A stretch of 64,000 bases of DNA, taken from the NCBI RefSeq assembly GCF_007833355.1, contig NZ_CP020914.1:1536047-1600046 (forward strand). Reading direction: 5' to 3'. This document shows positions 29,501 through 37,449 of the stretch, piece by piece. The DNA comes from Denitratisoma sp. DHT3 (GTDB lineage Bacteria > Pseudomonadota > Gammaproteobacteria > Burkholderiales > Rhodocyclaceae). Under the pieces are notes generated by a model. It ran no database searches, was not told the origin of the DNA, and was given only the letters and a program-made list of their open reading frames with translations. The translations under genes and the position numbers were made by a program. The stretch's first letter is position 1. The number at the start of each line of letters is the position of its first letter.

Positions 29501-29596
29501 TTCGTTCGCCCCAGGGTAGTTGTGAACAATCGACGATGGTGTGTGGACATGCAAGTCCCACTTTTTCCAGGTTGAGCCGACCGGTTCATTTTTCAT
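26507..29596 (-). CDS. PHP-domain / SMC-like ATPase fusion (TrlF or Ppl-like defence protein)
   Basis: A roughly 1029-residue protein. The N-terminal PHP phosphoesterase domain has the metal site DLHVHTPSS near residue 15-23 and DCSDAH near residue 270. It is fused to an ABC/SMC-type ATPase with Walker A GNKGSGKSA, a long coiled coil (about 495-780), the signature QLSPGERGLL, Walker B IPIIIDQPEENLDNQ and MVTHNPNLAV. Such fusions occur in phage defence islands and are thought to couple ATP use to a hydrolytic attack on nucleic acid or nucleotides; the substrate is unknown to me. ATG at 29596 follows GGAGG; an upstream in-frame ATG at 29665 is an alternative. It lies downstream of, and on the same strand as, the ABC-3C genes. 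Confidence 0.85.
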   Translation of the reverse strand: MKNEPVGSTWKKWDLHVHTPSSIVHNYPGANEEAWDAFLLDLEALPTEFKVIGINDYIFIDGYERVRKAKLEQGRLKNIDLVLPVIELRLDKFAGVVKKDKDGTYSQSGWNRINLHVVFDALDPEVIRQQFLGSLAPSYQLIPDSTNWNGKWKGVITRDSLAELGQMIIDSAPPEKKADYAPPLQEGFNNLCVSLEKVVEALDRHYLAGKYLIAIGKTEWDNLKWDDQSIAEKRNIINQANLVFTAAANPAAYDAARKKLSDSNVKATLLDCSDAHALSSSTDKDRVGNCFTWIKADPTFDGLVQAITEFEDRVFIGDTPPKRLLVEANRTKYVSKIRVNRKPGSSLADTWFDIDMPLSHDLVAIIGNKGSGKSAMADIAALAGDTKNFKSFSFLNDKRFRNPRNKLAPHFVGALGWHDGTESERHLDQDPPDTSVERVKYLPQSYLETLCNELGDGGSATFDTELRKIIYTHVPEEARLGYSSMDELLNFKVAEIDSAREQVLKEISKANADILQTERRLTNEFKQSLQEQLDAKVAELTALEGAKPAQVEDPTASDAAKEESKVATEKIQALEDELKKLRDEEKQLRDKKATEAKRQAVLSRITQTIANHKKAHDQFAAELTPMLAEVGGDLKADELVDLKIDTTKIEALSRAAKDSITSVDVALTNQDPFSLNKRREVAEAAVADIKSKLGEKQRLFVLFKEQVAKWERAKEELVGNKEKAQSIEWFKAEIESLGALPAKLAGLRASRMELAKKVHEQIVKTVEEYRRLYEPVQEFVKSAAQMDMHLPLDFDVRIEESNFQEQFFPRINRQSRGSFSGVDESNQLMRGLLKEVSFGGVDSTLEFLDTIDDMLHFDRRESGGGRETKIADQLRRGGDPLDIFDYLFGMSYLAPRYSLTFDQQEISQLSPGERGLLLLVFYLLVDKDDIPIIIDQPEENLDNQTIFKVLVKCIKAAKQRRQVIMVTHNPNLAVVCDAEQIICATCDKATNTFNYISGGIESPVIKARVVEILEGTEPAFKNRKWKYGL

Positions 29597-29687
29597 TCCT
29601 CCTCCATCTTCTCGTTGAACGGAAGATACGGCGCCAATGACGGAATTCGGAATACTGTCAGTCATGGTTCTTCATCCAGTTTTCAGA

Positions 29688-31649
29688 TCAAGAAGTTGGT
29701 TGAGACATCAAGGGCCAGTCTTCCGGTACCAGTGCAGGCGGTTTGGTCCATGGCTGTTCAACCAGAGAATCTTGGAACCATTGGTCTCGAAGATTGGCAT
29801 GTTCGGTCACGATGAGTTGGAAGCCAGGGACATCCTTCTGTGTGAAATTCAGCAATAGCTCGAACAAGCGACGGACTGCTGCCAGATCGGCATCTGCCTC
29901 CGTTTTCTGAACAGTTCCATCCGCTTCTTGGTAGACCTTCTCCGAAGGGAAATAGACTTGGGTTGGCTGGTCGATAAGCAGAAACTGAGGAATCGGGCAG
30001 TTATTCTTCGAGGCGAAAAGGTGCAGTGCCAGCAATGCCGAGAGGTGATAGGCTAGATGGTTCTCACCACCGCCGGTTCGGCTCATAGGAACCGGACGAT
30101 CTGGGCGGTCGAAAACGATGGTGAGATGATTTAGGTCGAAGCGTGCAGGGAAGGCGCTGAACTCCGCCTCGAAAATCTGGATGTACCGAGACACCTGCGC
30201 AGAGATGTTGTTCAGAACTGAAGTTAATCGTTCGTGGCTGTCGTCGGCACCGACTTTTTTCTCAAGTTCTTCGACCTTGAACTTCAGGCGACGGTGCTCT
30301 GCCTCGCGCGCAATCAACTCCGCATTGGGAACAAAATTTTCCAAGAACAAGCTGATGCGACCGACAACCCGTGCCGCCGCATTGTTGCGCGTCCCCATTT
30401 GCGCAATCACTTCGTTGGCCGCGATCGCGGCAGACAATTCCGCTTCCTTATTCTTTATCGCATCCACGACCTCGCGTACCTTGTCATCCTGCTCGGCAAG
30501 GTACGCCTCTAATTTGGGGCGTTGGCCCGCGACAATGCTCATTTCTTTGTCGAGTGATGCCAGTTCTTTGAGGAGCACTTGTGCAACAGGGGACTCCAGA
30601 GCCAGGTTCGCTTCGCAGAATGGCCACTGCCATTCACCGGTATCAGGGTTCTTGGGGAGGGCCTTGATGGACGCGAGTCGATCTTTTTGCTCCAGCGCCT
30701 CACTTTCAAAGCCACCAGCTCGCTTAGAAAACTGGCGAGCGGCATCGACCTTAGATTGGGCCTCTCGCCGGTCCTTGCGCAACTGGCTAATCTCCTCTTC
30801 GAGCCGAGATATTCTTTGACCGTCGTCGTCGGGAACCGAGGCCGGCTTCCATTGCAGGGCTGTACGCAGGGCGTCGATCACGCCATCCGGTCCAGCCTGT
30901 TGATTCTCCGGTGTGATGATGCCAACCACCTTGGCCTCCGAGAAAAGGCTGATTCCTTTCTGCTGGGATGTATCGATGGCATCCCGAGCCTGTTCGAGGA
31001 GCTTTGCGTTGAGCTTCAGCTCTCGCTGCGCCGCGCGCAGCTTGGCTTCCAACTCGTACCGGTCATTGGAAGAAATGCTAAGAAGGATCGGCAATGTGTC
31101 GCGGATCGCCTGTGGCTGAAATGCTTCATTTTGACGATAAAAAAGTTGATCTTTGTTGGCGACAATGCCCTGCTTCTGGAATAAGTAGTAGTACGTGTGC
31201 TTGACGTTCGCGTCATAGCTTTCCCGGCTGTGTTCTATCGCAACATCGGTACGGTTCTCTGGGATGCCCAACAGCCGCGACAGCAGCGCGACCACCGCAT
31301 CGTCATCGGTGTTGACCGCCAATTCCTTAAAGTCAGGGACTGCCAGTTGATTTCCCCTTCGCTGCATGGCGGTACTGCAGCTTGTACCACCAGCGTTTGG
31401 TGTGGGCTTTGCGATTAGCACCTGTTCCTGGGGGAACTGATAGATCACAGCGAACCACGCCACCTTGTCCCGAATGATGCCTTCCGGGACATTGAAGGTT
31501 GAACGCCCCATGCAGTATTCGATGATCTCGGAGAGCGCTGATTTTCCGGTGGAGGAACGACCGGTGATGACGTTCAGACCATCCACTTTGAATTGAAGAT
31601 CTCGGCGCTGCCCGTCGTGACTGTAGATATGAATCGATTTGATTTTCAT
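29688..31649 (-). CDS. ABC-3C system ATPase (DUF3732)
   Basis: A 653-residue ABC-type ATPase of the DUF3732 family, the sensor-motor of three-component ABC conflict systems (ABC-3C). Walker A is GRSSTGKSALSEI (about residues 30-42); a CxxxG-type zinc-hook-like region is absent, and the middle (about 210-440) is coiled coil. The C-terminal lobe has TGGGENHLAYHLSALLALH in place of a canonical signature and the Walker B-like FLLIDQPTQVYFPSE, then VTEHANL. It overlaps the middle-component gene (ATGA) and lies 22-91 nt before the PHP-ATPase, depending on the latter's start. Confidence 0.88.
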   Translation of the reverse strand: MKIKSIHIYSHDGQRRDLQFKVDGLNVITGRSSTGKSALSEIIEYCMGRSTFNVPEGIIRDKVAWFAVIYQFPQEQVLIAKPTPNAGGTSCSTAMQRRGNQLAVPDFKELAVNTDDDAVVALLSRLLGIPENRTDVAIEHSRESYDANVKHTYYYLFQKQGIVANKDQLFYRQNEAFQPQAIRDTLPILLSISSNDRYELEAKLRAAQRELKLNAKLLEQARDAIDTSQQKGISLFSEAKVVGIITPENQQAGPDGVIDALRTALQWKPASVPDDDGQRISRLEEEISQLRKDRREAQSKVDAARQFSKRAGGFESEALEQKDRLASIKALPKNPDTGEWQWPFCEANLALESPVAQVLLKELASLDKEMSIVAGQRPKLEAYLAEQDDKVREVVDAIKNKEAELSAAIAANEVIAQMGTRNNAAARVVGRISLFLENFVPNAELIAREAEHRRLKFKVEELEKKVGADDSHERLTSVLNNISAQVSRYIQIFEAEFSAFPARFDLNHLTIVFDRPDRPVPMSRTGGGENHLAYHLSALLALHLFASKNNCPIPQFLLIDQPTQVYFPSEKVYQEADGTVQKTEADADLAAVRRLFELLLNFTQKDVPGFQLIVTEHANLRDQWFQDSLVEQPWTKPPALVPEDWPLMSQPTS

Positions 31650-32134
31650 GGGCGTATTCCAAATGTTGTGTACACCGTCACGCGGTCTGCGATGCGCGCG
31701 AATTCTCTTCCAACAATGCGTGCGACGCGCTGGCAGGAGATGGACTCATCGGTCCCCGTCACGGATTTCCTCACGCGTTTCGGCACAGTCTTCAACCGGC
31801 CATCTTGCGACACGACGAAACATCCTCGCTCCATCAGCACGCCAAAAGCTTCGAGCGCAAACGGCAGCAGATCGCGGGCGCGGTCGGCGAAGCCAACCAG
31901 CAACTGAGGATTTTTTTCGACGATTTTCAGAAGATAGCTGCGAGAACTGCCCGCGATCACTTCGCGAGAGTCTTTCTGCAAACACAGCGGTAACACCAAA
32001 AGCGCAAGAGAGAACGGCATGCCATCCGGGTTCTCCTCCTCGTAGCCTTGCAATGCCCTGAATAGAACCAAGCCGCAGAACGCGGGATTGAAAAGATTCT
32101 TGACTTCAAATGGTCGTTGGTCCCATCTTTTCAT
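31646..32134 (-). CDS. ABC-3C system middle component
   Basis: A 162-residue small helical protein that sits between effector and ATPase genes and matches the 'three component ABC system middle component' pattern: WDQRPFEVKNLFNPAFCGLVLFRALQGY at the N-terminus, then FSLALLVLPLCLQKDSR. In related systems this small subunit links the ATPase to the effector. The basic segment PKRVRK near residue 118 resembles a turn between helices. Both gene junctions are 4-nt ATGA overlaps, so the three proteins are probably made in set ratios. Confidence 0.85.
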   Translation of the reverse strand: MKRWDQRPFEVKNLFNPAFCGLVLFRALQGYEEENPDGMPFSLALLVLPLCLQKDSREVIAGSSRSYLLKIVEKNPQLLVGFADRARDLLPFALEAFGVLMERGCFVVSQDGRLKTVPKRVRKSVTGTDESISCQRVARIVGREFARIADRVTVYTTFGIRP

Positions 32135-33354
32135 TCTGCGGCCCCCAACAACTGGCCGACACGGTCAAGGAACCGTGGGTGCCAATAGACTCTTGGAAGC
32201 GGTCGGCTGTTGGCAAGAATATGAAATCCGCCGCGCACAACATAAGGCTCGGTCACACGCTCCCGAATGCGAAGTGCGCTGCTGTCACCACTTTCTAAAT
32301 CAGCCCATCGATACAGCGCCTTGCCGGCTTCCAAGAGAACTGAATCCGCACTGTCCTCATCAAGTTCCTCGAAGACCACATCCCGGTAGCGACTCCATTC
32401 GTCAACAAGACGGTCTTCGTATTCTTCCATTTCTCCCGAAACAAGAAGGTTTTGGCGAGCCCAGGAAGACCGCTGCTCGAAAGCTCGGTAGTAATCCAAT
32501 ATGGCATTGCGAATGCGGTTGGAGGCAATACCAATTTCTCGCAGTTGGACAACAAACAGGCGCGGATCATTGTCTGCGTCGATTTCCCCTGCGGGCACCT
32601 TCCCTCTGAATGTGATTGGGAGGTTGTCCGATTTGTACTCCTCGGCAAATGCTGAAAGCTTGTCCGAGATTTCGTAGCCGAAGATTGCGTCTGTACGCTT
32701 TCCGACCAACAGATTGACGATGGTGTCATTCCACCAACCTTCGAGGCGCTCGAAGATGGCATCGCGGTTGTCACGCCGGATGCTGCGCATGTGCTGGTCT
32801 TTGATGATTGAAGGCACATCGTCGATGCGCGGTCCGCCATCAAATATCACGATGCGCGAAAGAAAATCATCCTTCTCGTCATCGTTGAGTTTATGGAATT
32901 CGGTGGAGATTTCACCGACGAGCTTCGATTGCGACTTGGCAAGGACATCGGCAGCAATCTGTGACAGGGACACAGCCTCATCATTTTCTGCCGGCGGTTC
33001 AAGCAGGAAGTGCCGTAAAAACGAAGTATCTGAAACAGTGCCGGTCGAAAATAGGAAGAAGCGGAGACTTGCTTCGCTTCGCCCGTCACGGTTATAGCGA
33101 GCCAGCCAGATTCGGACAGACTTCCAGAAGTCCGTAGACAGGTCTGTCAGACGATCACCAACTCCCTTGTGCTTGAGCGAGGCAAGTGTTTTGACGCCAT
33201 CCTTGTCAAGGAAGTCAAGGTCGTCGTCTTTTTCAATTAAAACCGACGTGCTCTCTGGCAACTGCAAGAGCCTCAGCAGTGCAAAGCGAGGCTGATAGAT
33301 GTATCCAAGACCTTGCTCGCCGGCGGAATACTGATCGGTGGAAGCCTCTCCCAT
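32131..33354 (-). CDS. ABC-3C system effector with nuclease-like N-terminus
   Basis: A 407-residue protein, first gene of the ABC-3C operon. The N-terminus (GYIYQPRFALLRLLQLPESTSVLIEKDDDLDF then LASLKHKG and LSTDFWKSVRIWL) resembles the restriction-endonuclease-like fold of Cap4/DUF4297 dsDNA nucleases: E..D...xLKxK acid-lysine pattern at about residues 41-61. The C-terminal half (about 210-400) fits the ABC-3C C-terminal domain that docks on the ATPase complex. Thus the likely job is DNA cleavage once the ATPase senses invasion. The ribosome-binding site is weak. The nuclease call is inference from pattern. Confidence 0.78.
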   Translation of the reverse strand: MGEASTDQYSAGEQGLGYIYQPRFALLRLLQLPESTSVLIEKDDDLDFLDKDGVKTLASLKHKGVGDRLTDLSTDFWKSVRIWLARYNRDGRSEASLRFFLFSTGTVSDTSFLRHFLLEPPAENDEAVSLSQIAADVLAKSQSKLVGEISTEFHKLNDDEKDDFLSRIVIFDGGPRIDDVPSIIKDQHMRSIRRDNRDAIFERLEGWWNDTIVNLLVGKRTDAIFGYEISDKLSAFAEEYKSDNLPITFRGKVPAGEIDADNDPRLFVVQLREIGIASNRIRNAILDYYRAFEQRSSWARQNLLVSGEMEEYEDRLVDEWSRYRDVVFEELDEDSADSVLLEAGKALYRWADLESGDSSALRIRERVTEPYVVRGGFHILANSRPLPRVYWHPRFLDRVGQLLGAAE

Positions 33355-33654
33355 GCCCTAGTCCCCATGTCCATCGTTATGCGACTGAGTAGTCGGACGT
33401 GACATGAAGGAATATGAGCTTGTACCAATTTTGATTGGCCTGCGTCGGTCGCATCCTCCTGATGCCAACTTCATTTCTACTCACTTTTCATCAATGGTAA
33501 CAAATCGAACCCTGTATTGGGAGCTAATGAGGTAGTCAGGAGAGGACTCTTCGGACAAATTGTTGCATATGACGTCCCGGCGTTCCGCAGTCGGGCTCTT
33601 GGGCTACGCCCCATGCCTCGTACCGAGTCATGGCCATCCGGCTTTGATCCCTGA

Positions 33655-33890
33655 CGCCTCCGGCCCTGCAGGCCTGCGCGCTGCGCTTGCCCATCCGTCG
33701 TCTCTGCGGGTGGTGGAGTGTGGGCGGTCTTGCTGTTCCCTTCACCGTATCACGGCGTTCTCGCCGTCAAGGGCTGCACGCGCCTTGCGCGCTTGCGTCC
33801 TGGCGGCCGTCGCCGACCCCCTGACTGCTTGCGCTGCGCCGTGCTGAAGCCGGTTCCGGGCAATTCCGCCCGAACAACCGGAGCACGATC
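33655..33890 (+). repeat. Repeated leader element upstream of radC
   Basis: The 180 bp directly before radC are nearly duplicated at 34499-34673 before the next gene. Shared blocks are GGCGGTCTTGCTGTTCCCTT, GCCGTCAAGGGCTGC, CTGACTGCTTGCGCTGCGCC and a small hairpin CGGGCAATTCCGCCCG just before the start. Similarity is weaker further upstream to 33655. No gene is coded here; 33355-33654 also holds none that I can support. Confidence 0.75.
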
Positions 33891-34397
33891 ATGTCGCAAC
33901 TTTCTCTGTCTCTCGATTCCTCGCTGCTGGTGCGTGACGACCAGGGGCGCTATTTGCCGGCGACAGCCGACCAGATTCTGGAAGCAGCCCGGTACGTCAT
34001 CGACCAGAAGATTCCGCGTGGGACGCTGTTCACTTCGCCGGCGCTGGTCAAAGACTACCTGCGCACCAAGCTGGCCAGCTTCGAGCACGAGGTCTTCGCT
34101 GCGCTGTTCCTCGACAGCCAGAACCGTCTGATCGAATACGTGGAGATGTTTCGCGGCATCATCGACCAAGCATCGGTGTATCCGCGCGAAGTCGTGAAAA
34201 CGGCACTGCAACACAACGCAGCGGCTGTGATCTTTTCGCACAATCATCCGAGCGGAAATTCCGAACCAAGTCAGGCGGACAAGCTGCTGACCCAGCGCCT
34301 CAAGGAAGCCCTGGCGCTGGTGGACGTGCGCACGCTGGATCACATCGTCGTCGCCGGCGAGGCCACCACGTCATTCGCAGAGCGTGGCCTGCTCTGA
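33891..34397 (+). CDS. radC: RadC-like JAB domain protein of the ICE
   Basis: A 168-residue short RadC/YeeS-type protein. It lacks the N-terminal helix-hairpin-helix part of chromosomal RadC and has the JAB/MPN metal site: HNHPSGNSEPSQAD near residue 117-130, with a conserved Glu in FRGIIDQASVYPREVVK upstream. Such genes are common in ICEs and anti-restriction regions; their function is unproven. It is followed by a clear rho-independent terminator at 34402. Complete. Confidence 0.93.
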   Translation: MSQLSLSLDSSLLVRDDQGRYLPATADQILEAARYVIDQKIPRGTLFTSPALVKDYLRTKLASFEHEVFAALFLDSQNRLIEYVEMFRGIIDQASVYPREVVKTALQHNAAAVIFSHNHPSGNSEPSQADKLLTQRLKEALALVDVRTLDHIVVAGEATTSFAERGLL

Positions 34398-34401
34398 CCC
34401 A

Positions 34402-34421
34402 GGGGCTTCGGCCCCTTTTTT
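34402..34421 (+). terminator. Rho-independent terminator after radC
   Basis: GGGGC-TTCG-GCCCC followed by TTTTTT, 5 nt after the radC stop. A standard hairpin plus U-run. Confidence 0.85.
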
Positions 34422-34437
34422 GCTGCGCCCGGCGGCG

Positions 34438-34673
34438 GAGCTCCGGCCATCCCGGGCCTGCGCGTGCTGCGCACTTGCCAAAGGCTGGTGTACGTAAGTG
34501 GTGGAATGAGGCGGTCTTGCTGTTCCCTTCACGGTATCACGGCGTTCGCGCCGTCAAGGGCTGCGCGTGCCAGCACGCTTGCGGCCCCTGGCCGTCCTTG
34601 ACCCCTGACTGCTTGCGCTGCGCCGTGCTGGCGACGGTTCCGGGCAATTCCGCCCGAGCAACCGGAGATCGTC
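34438..34673 (+). repeat. Second copy of the repeated leader element
   Basis: Direct repeat of 33655-33890, best conserved over its last 175 bp (34499-34673), ending with the same CGGGCAATTCCGCCCG hairpin and CAACCGGAG directly before the next start codon. Confidence 0.75.
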
Positions 34674-35063
34674 ATGAACGACAAATCACACGTTTCGATG
34701 GAACAACACGTCTGCCTGGTCTGCGGCCTGGCTTTCGATACCGGCGCCATCCTGCTCGACAAGCGCCTTCGCGCGAGCATGGAGCGCCACACGACGACGG
34801 GCTGGGGCCTGTGCGCCGAGCACCAGAAGCTGGCCGACGATGGTTTCGTCGCGCTGGTCGAATGCGACCCGCAGCGCAGCGGCTCGCCGGGTGGCAGTCT
34901 GAAGCCCGAGCACACATATCGCACGGGCCGCTTGGCGCACCTGAAGCGCCATGTGTTCGCCAAGATGTTCAACGTGCCGATCGAGGCCAACCAGCCTTGC
35001 GTCTTCGTCGAGCCGGGCGTCATCGAACAGCTTGAGGCGATGGTGTCGCCGGTGGCGAGCTGA
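34674..35063 (+). CDS. ICE-associated conserved hypothetical protein
   Basis: A 129-residue soluble protein. The CLVCG pair (residues 14-18) and a later CAEH could make a zinc-binding site; the rest has the conserved-looking LLDKRLRASMERHTTTGWGLCAEHQKLADDGFVALVECDP and RHVFAKMFNVPIEANQPCVFVEPG. I know similar proteins only as passengers of betaproteobacterial ICEs next to radC and DUF932 genes, without a function. The start has the CGGAG site of the repeated leader. It is followed by a strong terminator. Confidence 0.8.
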   Translation: MNDKSHVSMEQHVCLVCGLAFDTGAILLDKRLRASMERHTTTGWGLCAEHQKLADDGFVALVECDPQRSGSPGGSLKPEHTYRTGRLAHLKRHVFAKMFNVPIEANQPCVFVEPGVIEQLEAMVSPVAS

Positions 35064-35080
35064 TCGCGCGCTGACAACCT

Positions 35081-35116
35081 GGCGCGTCGTCCTCTCGGCG
35101 ACGCGCCTTTTCTTTT
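35081..35116 (+). terminator. Rho-independent terminator
   Basis: A 9-bp stem GGCGCGTCG/CGACGCGCC with a 9-nt loop, then TTTTCTTTT, 18 nt after the preceding stop codon. Confidence 0.85.
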
Positions 35117-35852
35117 GCTGCGCCCGATGCCGATGCCTTCGCGCCTGCGGCGCTGCGCGCTGCGCTTGCCTCCAGGGGAAAGCCCTGCGGCCTATCCCCG
35201 CCGCGCGGTGCTTGGCGCCCCTCAAAGGCCGCCGAACCGGCTACGCCGGATCGGCCAGAAACCAATCTCAGTTCCAGCAGCAGAACCAACCCATCAATGC
35301 CTTGTGCATGAGGGCTGTCCCGGGCGTGGTGTTCATCAAGCATCGAAGTCAGGGCGTCCCCGGCCAAGCAACATGGCCGGTCGCGCTGTCGTGCTTTGCA
35401 TCGAGCCGCCTGCGGCCTCTCGCCCCATTCGGGCTTCCATCGTTCCCTCGCTCCGCTCGGCTGACGCCTCCGGCCCGGCTTCCAGATCCGGGCCTGCGCG
35501 CTTCGCTTGCCGTGCGGTCGGCACACAGGGATGGCCGTTGCCTTGTTCAGCCGTCTTTCCTGACTCCATCACCTTGTCCGCGACTGTAGCCCGCGTCCGT
35601 GTGCCGTCAAGGCGCGCAGGGCCGTGTCCTCGGCTGCGCCTGCGGGCCGCACCAACCCTGCGCTTGTCTCCTTGACGGCCCCCGTCCGCGCGCTCCTGAC
35701 CGTCGCGGGCGATGAACTCAGGAAAGACAGTGGCAACGAGGCCAACCGGGTTCTTCGTGCCGACCGCACCGAACAGCCGAAAGGCTGGGCTCCGAATCTT
35801 GGAATCCGGTGTGCCGTGTGAACAGCAAACCCTTTTCGTCAGGAGAAAGACC
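35117..35852. other. Long non-coding leader before the DUF932 gene
   Basis: About 740 bp without a supportable gene. It repeats parts of the two leaders upstream (GACGCCTCCGGCC...GGGCCTGCGCGC near 35460-35505; GCCGTCAAGG near 35608). An inverted repeat (GCCGTCAAGG at about 35608 with CCTTGACGGC at about 35672) could form a large stem. All long open frames here are biased to Arg/Pro/Ala and look like GC-rich chance frames. Confidence 0.55.
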
Positions 35853-36215
35853 ATGCAACTAGCATCCCGTTTCGCTTCCCGTTCCCCGTCGCTGCGCAGC
35901 GATTACCCGCTGTCCGATGACCAGATTCGCCGCGTGGCCCCGTCCATCTTCGCGGACGCCCCGCATGAGAGCCGTTCCGAACGGTACAGCTACATCCCCA
36001 CCGCTGCCGTGCTGACCGAGCTTCGCAAAGAAGGCTTCCAGCCTTTCATGGTGACGCAGACCCGCGTGCGCGATGAAGGCAAGCGCGAGCACACGAAACA
36101 CATGCTGCGCCTGCGCCATGCCAGCCAGATCAACGGCGCGGAGGCCAATGAAATCGTGCTGCTGAACTCGCATGACGGCACCAGCAGCTATCAGATGCTG
36201 GCCGGCATGTTCCGC
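35853..36215 (+). pseudogene. DUF932 family gene, 3' part lost to the RIT element
   Basis: The first 121 codons of a DUF932 protein, a common ICE/plasmid gene of unknown role, starting MQLASRFASRSPSLRSDYPLS after an AGGAG site. The conserved YSYIPTAAVLTELRKEGFQPFMVTQTRVRDE and HMLRLRHA are intact. At GMFR the reading frame runs into the end of the RIT element, which adds about 32 foreign codons before a stop at 36314. The missing C-terminal part is not found on the other side of the element, so this is a deletion and not a simple insertion. Confidence 0.88.
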
Positions 36216-36268
36216 CTATGTCCAGCTCAACATAAGCGAAACTATGTCCGGCACCGAACTATGTCCCG
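36216..36268 (+). repeat. Left end of the RIT element
   Basis: Terminal inverted repeat with three CTATGTCC units (36216, about 36242, about 36259). The right end carries the same three-fold arrangement in inverse orientation. Confidence 0.85.
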
Positions 36269-36384
36269 ACGTCTCCAGGTTCAGGCGAGTACTGAAGAGA
36301 GCCAGTGGACATAGCAGGGGACTCAGCGGCCGGTCGACGCATGGCATCATTTCTAGGATTCCATCCTTCTTACTGCACACGACC

Positions 36385-36780
36385 ATGCTCCACCCCAGCC
36401 AATTCGGGCTCCATAGCACCTGGATCGCTTTCCAACTGAACGACCAGCCAATCTCGACGCAGTCAGACGGCGACTTCAACCTGATTGCCCTCATGGATGC
36501 GGCGAGTTGCTTCATTCTTGGTACTGCATCTATTTCCGCAAGCGTTGGCGAGCCATCACAGTTGGATGCCAAGCACCTGCTAAAGGATGGGCAATCGCGC
36601 GCGACCCAATGGCCTCTGCGGCTTATCGTTCCTACGACCCTGGTCGCCGGCAACCTGCTGAAAGAGGCGGAACTCCATGGCGTCAGGATCGAGCATGTTC
36701 CGGAGGCGGCCCTTGAAGCACTCATCGGCGAAGCAAGGCAATCGTTCAAGGAGTACTTCAAGGGCCAACCTGCCGGGTGA
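36385..36780 (+). CDS. RIT passenger protein of unknown function
   Basis: A 131-residue acidic-to-neutral soluble protein (MLHPSQFGLHSTWIAFQLND...), convergent with ritC and ending 3 nt from it. No known motif is visible. The central DFNLIALMDAASCFILGTASIS and LRLIVPTTLVAGNLLKEAEL look like an alternating strand-helix fold. RIT elements often carry a small extra gene beside the recombinases; whether this one helps transposition is unknown. The ATG at 36385 is the first good start after the terminal repeat. Confidence 0.65.
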   Translation: MLHPSQFGLHSTWIAFQLNDQPISTQSDGDFNLIALMDAASCFILGTASISASVGEPSQLDAKHLLKDGQSRATQWPLRLIVPTTLVAGNLLKEAELHGVRIEHVPEAALEALIGEARQSFKEYFKGQPAG

Positions 36781-37449
36781 TGGTCACAGCCCCTTGAGGA
36801 ATGCCAGCAGCGAGTCATCTGGCCGATAGCGCCCCGGCTTTCCGCCAGGTGGTGCCGTCATGGCAAGCATCCGCTCCTTCAACTCCAAGTCGGCATCGAG
36901 GTAGATTTGGGTCGTCTCGATCGACGCGTGCCCAAGCCAAAGCGCGATCACCGACTGTTCTACACCGGCTTGCAGTAAATCCATCGCCGTCGTGTGTCGC
37001 AGAACATGTGGAGACACTCGCTTGTGCTTGAGTGATGGACAACTCTGCACGGCGGTCGCCACATTCTTGGTCAGCAGGTAATGCACACCGTGAGCACTCA
37101 ATGCTCCTCCGTGAGCATTGGGGAACACCGGCTGATCCACCGAGAGGACGGGCTCGCGCAGCCATGCCGCCATCACCGCACGGGTCGCTTTGCTCAGCGG
37201 CGTGCAGCGTTCCTTACGTCCCTTGCCGATTACCCGCACATGAGACCCTGTGCCAAGGTGCACATCATCTCGTAGAAGCCCCGTCAACTCCGACAATCGC
37301 AGACCAGTTTGCACTGCCAGCAGCATCAGCGCGTGATCACGGCGGCCAGACCAGTGCTGCTGATCTGGGGCGGCCAGCAGAGCATCGACTTCCGAGCGAT
37401 TCAGGAAGGGAACCAGTGCACGATCGAATTTCTTCGCAGGTATGGCTAG

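Noticed and set aside
35117..35852. Protein genes in the long gap before DUF932
   Set aside because: Frames in all phases are Arg/Pro/Ala-biased, overlap each other and lack ribosome-binding sites; the region repeats the non-coding leaders upstream.
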